This document shows positions 1 through 6,097 of a stretch of DNA of 12,122 bases, one piece after another. The notes beneath the pieces are model-generated. The model searched no databases, was not told where the DNA came from, and saw nothing but the letters and a program-made list of their open reading frames with translations. Each line of letters starts with the position of its first letter. Positions within the stretch are counted from its first letter, which is position 1. Source of the DNA: JBEIDK01 sp040383485. Its GTDB lineage: Bacteria > Bacteroidota > Bacteroidia > UBA4408. The position numbers and the translations under genes are program-made. Location of the stretch: the NCBI GenBank assembly GCA_040383485.1, contig JBEIDK010000100.1, positions 1-12,122 on the forward strand, written 5' to 3'.

Positions 1-87
1 TAACTGCCTCATTCTTTCTTGTTTTTCAATGCAATCAAATTGCGTTAATACATGTGGGTAGTTCCGAAGGATGAGGAAATCACCCAT
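1..87 (-). CDS. possible partial ORF running off the left edge, unrecognised
   Basis: On the minus strand a frame is open from about 165 to base 1 (stop TGA at 168-166), with its first ATG at 87. From that ATG it reads 29 codons, beginning MGDFLILRNYPHV and ending in a polar stretch QERMRQL at the edge. I do not recognise the product. It lies downstream of the gyrB terminator in the same orientation, so it could be the start of the next gene. There is no ribosome binding site or clear promoter, which is also true of the real genes here. It may equally be a chance frame or part of a degenerate intergenic repeat. Confidence 0.2.
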   Translation of the reverse strand, partial: MGDFLILRNYPHVLTQFDCIEKQERMRQL

Positions 88-213
88 ATGGTAGCAATTA
101 TATTGGGTTGACAAATTGCGACCATAGGAGCAAAAGAAAGATCCGCCGCAGTGGATGATTTTTATTCATATAATATTGTTTTTCAATTGGTATTCATGAG
201 CACTTAGTGGTTG

Positions 214-237
214 TTACTTTTCATCAAGGAAAAGTAA
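214..237. repeat. short perfect inverted repeat in the gyrB-downstream spacer
   Basis: TTACTTTTC (214-222) and GAAAAGTAA (229-237) form a 9-bp perfect stem around a 6-base loop, ATCAAG. It sits between the gyrB terminator and the left edge and has no T-tract, so it is not a typical terminator. Its neat form suggests a dispersed intergenic element, but only one copy is present in this window. Confidence 0.4.
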
Positions 238-296
238 GATTAAATTTCATAATGACATTATGAGGGGCGACTAGTTGGCTATGTTGGTTATTATTA

Positions 297-331
297 ATAA
301 AAGCCGCTAACATTCTGTTAACGGCTTTTAT
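297..331 (-). terminator. rho-independent terminator of gyrB
   Basis: About 20 bases past the gyrB stop. Arms 297-306 and 322-331 are perfectly complementary (10 bp, core AAAAGCCG/CGGCTTTT). After one C/A mismatch (307/321) the stem continues with TAAC/GTTA around an ATTCT loop. Read on the minus strand, the stem closes with a TTTTATTATT-type U-rich tract. It isolates gyrB from whatever lies to the left. Confidence 0.8.
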
Positions 332-351
332 AGTAAATTTAATGATAATCA

Positions 352-2316
352 CTAGACATCAATTTTGGCATATTTAGCATTGCGTTCAATAAACTCCCGT
401 CTAGGAGGCACTTCATCTCCCATTAGCATACTAAATACATGGTCTGCTTCAGCAGCGCTATCAATAGTTACTTGCCTTAATGTTCGTTTTTGAGGATTCA
501 TAGTTGTTTCCCATAGCTGCTCTGCATTCATCTCTCCTAAACCTTTGTAGCGTTGTATGTTTGCACTACCCTCTTTTTCTCCACTTAATTCTTTAACTGC
601 AATTAAACGTTGATCCTCTGTCCAGCAGTAGCGCTCTTCCTTACCTTTTTTAACCAAATATAGTGGAGGTGTTGCAATATATATGTATCCATTATCAATA
701 AGCTGACGCATGTAACGGAACATGAAAGTTAGAATTAATGTTGTAATGTGGCTTCCATCCACATCGGCATCCGTCATGATGATTACTTTGTGGTAACGTA
801 ACTTAGCAACGTTTAAAGCTTTGCTGTCTTCTTCGGTACCAATGGTTACGCCCAATGCAGTAAAAATATTCTTGATTTCTTCATTTTCGAAAATCTTATA
901 CATCATTGCTTTTTCAACATTCAAGATTTTACCACGTAAAGGCATAATTGCTTGAAAAGCACGGTTACGGCCTTGTTTGGCTGTACCACCTGCCGAGTCA
1001 CCCTCAACAAAATAAATTTCGCATTGTGCAGGGTCAGTTTCAGAACAATCAGAAAGTTTTCCTGGTAATCCACTTCCACTCATTACATTTTTACGCTGCA
1101 CCATTTCACGAGCTTTACGTGCGGCGTTACGTGCCTGTGCAGCAAGTATAACCTTGTCCACAATCATCTTAGCTTGCTTAGGATTTTCCTCCAAATAATT
1201 GTTCAACATTTCGCTTACTGCTTGGTCAACTGCACCCATTACTTCATTGTTACCCAACTTAGTTTTTGTTTGCCCTTCAAACTGTGGTTCTTGCACTTTT
1301 ACTGATATTACAGCAGTTAAACCTTCGCGGAAATCATCACCAGTAATTTCTAATTTAAGTTTTGTTAGTAAGCCTGTTTTATCAGCATAAGCTTTTAAGG
1401 TACGTGTTAAACCTCGACGGAAACCCGCTAAGTGCGTACCTCCTTCGTGTGTGTTGATGTTGTTTACATACGAGTGAATATTTTCAGAATATGAATTATT
1501 GTAAATCATTGCAACCTCAACAGGAATACCTGTTTTGTCGCTTTCCATGTACATGGGTTCGTCAATAATTTTTTCGCGTGTAGAGTCTAAATAAGTAACA
1601 AATTCTTTTAAGCCGCCTTCTGAATAAAAAGTTGTGGTTGGAAAAGTACCATCATCATTCGCTTCACGTTTATCTGTTAAAGTGATTGTAATTTTTCTGT
1701 TCAAATATGCTAACTCACGCAATCGTGACGCAAGCGTATCGAAAGAATATTCAGTGGTTGTAAAAATGGTTGCGTCGGGCTGAAAATGCACTTCTGTGCC
1801 TCTATAATCAGTTGTACCAATTTCTTTTACATCAAAAAGTGGTTTTCCAATTTCATACTCTTGTGTATATAGTTTTCCATTACGGTGCACCATAACCCTT
1901 AGATGCGTGCTTAATGCATTTACACAACTTACCCCTACCCCATGCAAACCGCCAGAAACTTTATATGAATCTTTATCAAACTTACCACCTGCATGCAGCA
2001 CAGTCATTACAACTTCTAATGCCGATTTTTTTTCTTTCGCGTGCCAATCAGTTGGTATACCTCGACCATTATCGATTACAGAAATAGAATTATTTTCATT
2101 AATTGTAACATTTATTGTATCACAATGGCCGGCTAATGCTTCATCAATACTATTATCTACTACTTCATAAACTAAATGATGTAATCCTTTAAAGCCTGTA
2201 TCACCAATATACATTGATGGACGTTTACGAACGGCCTCTAATCCTTCTAAAACTTGAATACTATCGGCACCATAATTTGCGTTTGCAATAGCTTCATTTT
2301 TTTCTTCTTCTATCAT
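352..2316 (-). CDS. gyrB: DNA gyrase subunit B
   Basis: ATPase subunit of the type IIA topoisomerase that introduces negative supercoils with GyrA in the cytoplasm. The 654-residue protein shows the GHKL ATPase fold first: EVVDNSIDEA near 51-60 (catalytic Glu51, Mg-binding Asn55), DNGRGIP at 82-88 and the ATP lid GGLHGVGVS at 122-130. The transducer domain carries QTKTKLGN at 349-356. The TOPRIM domain has EGDSAGG at 438-444 and the acidic cluster in MTDADVDGSH (Asp516, 518, 520), followed by QRYKGLGEMN at 588-597. It lacks the large insertion of enterobacterial GyrB, as expected for the short form. ParE is the main alternative, but the overall sequence and length look like Bacteroidota GyrB. 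Start ATG 2316 has no Shine-Dalgarno sequence. The gene is flanked by terminators on both sides, so it is probably monocistronic. Confidence 0.97.
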   Translation of the reverse strand: MIEEEKNEAIANANYGADSIQVLEGLEAVRKRPSMYIGDTGFKGLHHLVYEVVDNSIDEALAGHCDTINVTINENNSISVIDNGRGIPTDWHAKEKKSALEVVMTVLHAGGKFDKDSYKVSGGLHGVGVSCVNALSTHLRVMVHRNGKLYTQEYEIGKPLFDVKEIGTTDYRGTEVHFQPDATIFTTTEYSFDTLASRLRELAYLNRKITITLTDKREANDDGTFPTTTFYSEGGLKEFVTYLDSTREKIIDEPMYMESDKTGIPVEVAMIYNNSYSENIHSYVNNINTHEGGTHLAGFRRGLTRTLKAYADKTGLLTKLKLEITGDDFREGLTAVISVKVQEPQFEGQTKTKLGNNEVMGAVDQAVSEMLNNYLEENPKQAKMIVDKVILAAQARNAARKAREMVQRKNVMSGSGLPGKLSDCSETDPAQCEIYFVEGDSAGGTAKQGRNRAFQAIMPLRGKILNVEKAMMYKIFENEEIKNIFTALGVTIGTEEDSKALNVAKLRYHKVIIMTDADVDGSHITTLILTFMFRYMRQLIDNGYIYIATPPLYLVKKGKEERYCWTEDQRLIAVKELSGEKEGSANIQRYKGLGEMNAEQLWETTMNPQKRTLRQVTIDSAAEADHVFSMLMGDEVPPRREFIERNAKYAKIDV

Positions 2317-2558
2317 AATATTTTAAATTAATAAATTCTAACTTTGAAAGGGTTGTAAATTTAGGAAAAGAAAGGGTTTTAGCACAGTTTATGAAGTTAA
2401 AAAAGGCTTCATTTTTTACAAAGTTTTTAACAATTTACGAAACGAGAAATAATAGTAAACTTATCTTCTTTAACACTTAATAAAAGCGTGCATTAAATGC
2501 GTGGTTTGAGGCGAAAAAAATCAAATTGAAATTCCAAAATAAAAGTAGCTTAAAAATA
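2317..2558 (-). promoter_or_regulatory. gyrB upstream region, promoter not pinned down
   Basis: About 240 AT-rich bases lie between the ftsZ terminator and the gyrB start, and must hold the gyrB promoter because read-through from ftsZ should be blocked. I tested it against the Bacteroidota pattern (TTG, 17-23 bases, TAnnTTTG) and found only imperfect matches, for example TTG, 19 bases, TAACTTCA on the minus strand. A 6-bp hairpin (ATGAAG 2391-2396, CTTCAT 2407-2412) lies in the same region. No coding capacity is evident. Confidence 0.35.
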
Positions 2559-2588
2559 AAAAAAGCCCTCATTACTGAGGGCTTTTTT
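2559..2588 (-). terminator. strong rho-independent terminator of ftsZ
   Basis: It sits 21 bases past the ftsZ stop. A 12-bp perfect stem (2559-2570 with 2577-2588) has a GCCCTC/GAGGGC core flanked by A6 and T6 tracts, with a 6-base loop. Because both sides are A/T tracts it could act in both directions, but only ftsZ needs it. Confidence 0.92.
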
Positions 2589-2609
2589 CGTCATAAACAA
2601 TTCAAAAAA

Positions 2610-4199
2610 TTAATCAACATTATCATGTAAAAAAGAATTATTTTGTTTTAGTTCTGTTTTTCCATCTTCACCTTCTCCAAGTGTAAACCTTGAAACTGAA
2701 CTTTCCGAAGAGTGAGGAACCTCTGATAAATCAACTTCACGGCGCTTGTAAGCAGGTATATTTTCCATTTCAGATAACCCTTGAGCTGATTTCATAATTT
2801 TAAAATTAAAAGCTCTTAATTTAGAAAAACGGTCATTAAGTGTTTCTTTAGATTCTTCTTTATTTAAATCAACATTAGCTGATGAAACATTCATCGCAAC
2901 TTCTTCTATATTATTTTCAATTTTAGTAGTGAAAAAATCTGTTTCCTTTTTTTGAACTTCAAACTCAAATATGTTTTGCTGTATAACTGGTTCTTTTTCG
3001 AAAAGAGTTTCAGTATTTTCTGGAACAAAATTTTCAACTTTTTCTTCACTCTTAACGTCTAAATTATACACAATTTTACTAACCTCAGAAGTAGTTACTT
3101 TTTCATTAACCTTAGGCTCTACAATATCTATTGGCTTGCTGAATGTTTCGTATATACCTTTACTCACATCTACAATTTTACGCTGAGTTTCTTGATTTGT
3201 GTTAGCTGTTGACTTTACAGTACCGTCTAAATTTTTAAATCCTGTAGCAATAATAGTAACCTTAACATCATCACCAAGTGTTTCATCAATACCATAGCCT
3301 TGTATTATTTCGGCAGTTTGCCCAGCAGCTTCTTGCACATAATCATTAATTTCTCCTAGTTCATCCATTGTAATTTCAGATGTACCACAAGTAATATTTA
3401 ATAAAACATAACGAGCACCAACAATATTATTATCATTTAATAATGGAGAGTTTAAGGCTAATTCAATTGCACGCATTGCGCGATTTTCTCCGCTTGATTG
3501 CGCGCTGCCCATAATTGCAACTCCACTATCTTTTAATACGGTATTAATATCTGCAAAATCTGTATTTATATGTAAAGCATTTGTAATAATATCAGAGATT
3601 CCTTTAGCTGCAGTTGTTACAACATTATCAGCATAACCAAATGCTTCGGTTAATTTTAAGTTGCCGTGTATTTCACGCAATTTATCGTTACAAATAACAA
3701 TAAGTGTATCTACATTTTTCTTAAATTCTTCAATACCATTCTCAGCTTGGCTTTTACGTTTCTTTCCTTCAAAATTGAAAGGAACAGTCACAATACCTAC
3801 AGTTAATATTCCCAATTCTTTAGCTGCAGCAGCAATAATTGGCGCTCCACCTGTACCAGTGCCACCGCCCATACCAGCAGTTATAAAAGCCATTTTAGTA
3901 TTTTTACCTAAAATATCTTTAACATCTTGAATGTTTTCAATTGCTGCATTTCTACCAACTTCTGGCAGTGATCCTGCTCCGCGACCCTCTGTTAATGTTG
4001 TTCCTAATCTCACTTTATTAGGCACTGGAGATATTTCTAATGCCTGTTCATCTGTGTTACAGACAACAAAATCTACGCCTTTTACATTTTGCAAAAACAT
4101 GTAGTTTACAGCATTGCTTCCTCCACCGCCAACACCAATTACCTTTATGATACTATCAGTTGTTGGGCTTTCTGAATTTTGAAAAATTTCATTTTCCAT
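2610..4199 (-). CDS. ftsZ: cell division protein FtsZ
   Basis: Tubulin-like GTPase that polymerises into the division ring at midcell. The 529-residue protein has the N-terminal nucleotide-binding domain with GVGGGGSNAV near 22-31, the tubulin signature GGGTGTG at 111-117, and the T7 catalytic loop NTDFADIN at 212-219 (Asn212, Asp214, Asp217). The GTPase core ends near residue 325. A long acidic, low-complexity linker (about 330-475) follows, then a conserved C-terminal peptide IPAYKRREVDL (481-491), the likely docking site for FtsA/ZipA-type partners. The extreme C-terminus NSFLHDNVD is a tail I associate with Bacteroidota FtsZ. All key residues are present, so it should be functional. Unusually, the visible upstream neighbours are lysE-like and nrnA genes rather than ftsQ and ftsA. 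The ATG at 4199 has no Shine-Dalgarno sequence, and a strong terminator follows the gene. Confidence 0.97.
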   Translation of the reverse strand: MENEIFQNSESPTTDSIIKVIGVGGGGSNAVNYMFLQNVKGVDFVVCNTDEQALEISPVPNKVRLGTTLTEGRGAGSLPEVGRNAAIENIQDVKDILGKNTKMAFITAGMGGGTGTGGAPIIAAAAKELGILTVGIVTVPFNFEGKKRKSQAENGIEEFKKNVDTLIVICNDKLREIHGNLKLTEAFGYADNVVTTAAKGISDIITNALHINTDFADINTVLKDSGVAIMGSAQSSGENRAMRAIELALNSPLLNDNNIVGARYVLLNITCGTSEITMDELGEINDYVQEAAGQTAEIIQGYGIDETLGDDVKVTIIATGFKNLDGTVKSTANTNQETQRKIVDVSKGIYETFSKPIDIVEPKVNEKVTTSEVSKIVYNLDVKSEEKVENFVPENTETLFEKEPVIQQNIFEFEVQKKETDFFTTKIENNIEEVAMNVSSANVDLNKEESKETLNDRFSKLRAFNFKIMKSAQGLSEMENIPAYKRREVDLSEVPHSSESSVSRFTLGEGEDGKTELKQNNSFLHDNVD

Positions 4200-4396
4200 A
4201 TTAATTCTGTATTAATTGATTATTATTTTCTGGACGTGAAGGTTTTGTTTTTTTTTCTAACTTATTTTCACATCCTATTAATTTATTAACGACTAATTGT
4301 TAGTTAAGTGAATAGCATACATAAGAGTATACTGTGGTAAACTAGCAAGAATGCAAGCAATTTAGGCTTAAAGGAAGTATGGATTTAAATTAAAAA
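4200..4396 (-). promoter_or_regulatory. ftsZ upstream spacer, likely promoter region
   Basis: The 197-base non-coding gap between the LysE-family gene and ftsZ has no convincing terminator for the upstream gene, so read-through is possible. The length suggests ftsZ also has its own promoter. On the minus strand a TTG near 4350 is followed by TATACT about 20 bases on, a weak match to either the sigma-70 or the Bacteroidota pattern. A small palindrome ACTAA-TTG-TTAGT (4292-4304) and an A9 run (4256-4248) also lie here. Confidence 0.3.
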
Positions 4397-5011
4397 CTAA
4401 ATAAAAAGTTTTACAATTATCCCTACTCCAAATAACAGTATTCCTATTCCAGCTATTTTACTTAGTAGTGAAAGTTTTGAATCGTTGATTGATTTGCTTA
4501 ACCTCATTGCTAGCTTAGCCTTTAATATGTCAATAGCTATTACAACTAAAAGTGTAAATAAAAAGTATGTCGCAATAAATAACTTATTGTTTTGAAATTG
4601 TGAAACTGCAATACCAACAGCCCCTATCCAGAAAAAAATAACAGAAGGATTGGTTATATTAAACAAGAAGCCTCTTATGATTAACTTAATATAATCGTCT
4701 CTTTTTGGAATGGTTATTTTCTTTTCTAGTTTAATTTTTTGACGATAAGTAATGATTCCAAATACTATTAAAACAATTCCTCCTATCCAACTGATAATCG
4801 GCTTAAAAGAAGGCTCTTGGAGCAAATTAGCTAACCCAATATAAGCAATAAAAATGCAAACTGCATCACTTAAACAAATACCTAATTCTAAATACATTGC
4901 ACTTTTAAAACCGTCATAAATACTAGTTTTAATTAAAAGAAAAAATACTGGCCCAATCAAAATACTTAACAATAAACCAAGTGCTATACCAGAAATAATT
5001 GCATTTATCAC
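4397..5011 (-). CDS. LysE-family amino-acid exporter (LysE/RhtB type)
   Basis: Small inner-membrane efflux protein of 204 residues, the usual size for the LysE/RhtB superfamily, whose members export amino acids or related solutes. The N-terminal helix runs into GPVFFLLIKTSIYDGFKSA (about 21-39), the family's conserved first-helix and loop motif, with an acidic residue in the next helix (CLSDAV). After a basic cytoplasmic loop (about 90-108) comes GFLFNITNPSVIFFW, the second family signature. About six hydrophobic segments are visible. The substrate cannot be read from sequence. The start is GTG at 5011: no in-frame ATG lies upstream before the preceding gene's stop, and the next internal Met (about residue 39) would remove the first helix. 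It begins 11 bases after the nrnA-like stop, so the two are very likely cotranscribed. Confidence 0.88.
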   Translation of the reverse strand: MINAIISGIALGLLLSILIGPVFFLLIKTSIYDGFKSAMYLELGICLSDAVCIFIAYIGLANLLQEPSFKPIISWIGGIVLIVFGIITYRQKIKLEKKITIPKRDDYIKLIIRGFLFNITNPSVIFFWIGAVGIAVSQFQNNKLFIATYFLFTLLVVIAIDILKAKLAMRLSKSINDSKLSLLSKIAGIGILLFGVGIIVKLFI

Positions 5012-5022
5012 CGCGCTATTTT

Positions 5023-6024
5023 TTAAACAAGTTCATTTGAAAGTTCAATAAATTTCTCAAGTGTTTTTTCAATGCTTAAATTACTTTTTGCACCTGCAGC
5101 ATTTACATGGCCTCCTCCTTCAAAATATTTTCTAGCAAATGCATTTACATCAATTTTGCCTTTACTTCTGAATGAAATTTTTATCATGCCATCTCTTTCA
5201 GTAAAAAACGCAGAAACCAATACACCATCAACCGATAAACCATGATTAACTAAGCCTTCGGTATCACCTTTTTGCATATTGTACTTCTTTTGTTCCTCTG
5301 CATTAAAGGTAATGGTTGCAATTTTATTATTGTGGTGTAACTTTAAATTATTACACAAACAATAGCTAACTAATTGAAGCTTGTCTAGAGTATTCTTATC
5401 GTAAACTGCTCCATGTATCTTACTTTTTATAACACCGATTTCAATTAACTGAGCAACAATTCTATGTGTTTTAGCAGAGGTAGAGTCGAATCGAAAACTA
5501 GCAGTATCAGTCATTATACCGCAGTAAAGACACTCGGCAGAATTTACATTTATCAAATTTTTATCCCCTAATAAATCAATAATTTCAAAAATCATCTGGC
5601 AAGTTGAACATGCTGATGTGTCGCTTACAGTAATGTTTGCAGCAATATCAGGTTGTTGATGGTGGTCGATTAAAATTTTAAATGCATCACTTTTTTCAAC
5701 TGCATCGGCAAGGTTATCTATGCGCTGTAAATTATTAAAATCTAACATGAACAAAATATCAGAAGTTTGTACAAAGTCATCCGCATCTTCTTTTTGTCTT
5801 TCATAATCAATAACCTTTTCAGAATCATTCATCCAAGCTAAAAAATGAGGGAACGCATTGGGCACAATTACTTTTACTTTATGTTTTTTCTGAATTAAAT
5901 AATGATACAATCCAAGTGATGAGCCAATTGCATCGCCATCTGGGTTGGTATGAGTAACGATACTTATTTGCTGAGGAGTGCTTAATAATTGCTTTAGATG
6001 CTCTAATTCGTTTTGTTGTATCAT
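5023..6024 (-). CDS. nrnA: DHH/DHHA1 phosphoesterase, NrnA-like (nanoRNase / pAp phosphatase)
   Basis: Manganese-dependent phosphoesterase of 333 residues. The family degrades short oligoribonucleotides and can dephosphorylate 3'-phosphoadenosine 5'-phosphate; some relatives cleave linear cyclic-dinucleotide products. The DHH domain shows motif I HTNPDGDAIGSS (25-36), motif II with Asp95 in LFMLDFNN, motif III DHH at 120-122, and motif IV with Asp173 in GIMTDTASFRF. The C-terminal DHHA1 domain carries GGGHVNAAGA (303-312), the substrate-binding signature. All metal ligands are present, and the length is typical of NrnA. The exact substrate preference among DHH subfamilies is inferred rather than seen. 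It follows dnaX by 73 bases without a terminator and precedes the LysE-family gene by 11 bases, suggesting a dnaX-nrnA-lysE unit. The ATG at 6024 lacks a Shine-Dalgarno sequence. Confidence 0.9.
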   Translation of the reverse strand: MIQQNELEHLKQLLSTPQQISIVTHTNPDGDAIGSSLGLYHYLIQKKHKVKVIVPNAFPHFLAWMNDSEKVIDYERQKEDADDFVQTSDILFMLDFNNLQRIDNLADAVEKSDAFKILIDHHQQPDIAANITVSDTSACSTCQMIFEIIDLLGDKNLINVNSAECLYCGIMTDTASFRFDSTSAKTHRIVAQLIEIGVIKSKIHGAVYDKNTLDKLQLVSYCLCNNLKLHHNNKIATITFNAEEQKKYNMQKGDTEGLVNHGLSVDGVLVSAFFTERDGMIKISFRSKGKIDVNAFARKYFEGGGHVNAAGAKSNLSIEKTLEKFIELSNELV

Positions 6025-6097
6025 CTTACATTGTGAGATTTATAATTAATTGAAATATGGTTCACTCTTTAACTACGTTACTTTAAAATACTACTTA

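Noticed and set aside
948..2170. Three plus-strand ORFs (948-1151, 1199-1390, 1907-2170) antisense to gyrB
   Set aside because: All fall inside gyrB with conserved motifs on the opposite strand; no promoter or family resemblance.
2391..2412. Hairpin ATGAAG/CTTCAT upstream of gyrB, which on the minus strand also reads as a 7-codon ORF (MKPFLTS)
   Set aside because: A 6-bp stem with a 10-base loop is easily found in AT-rich DNA. The tiny ORF has no regulatory codon pattern and no attenuator structure, so a leader peptide is not supported.
3661..3930. 89-codon plus-strand ORF antisense to ftsZ, rich in Pro, Ile and Val
   Set aside because: The proline- and valine-rich composition is the complement of the glycine-rich GTP-binding region of FtsZ. 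No independent evidence of coding.
4293..4322. Nine-codon minus-strand ORF in the ftsZ upstream spacer
   Set aside because: Too short, no supporting features, and expected by chance in a 197-base gap.
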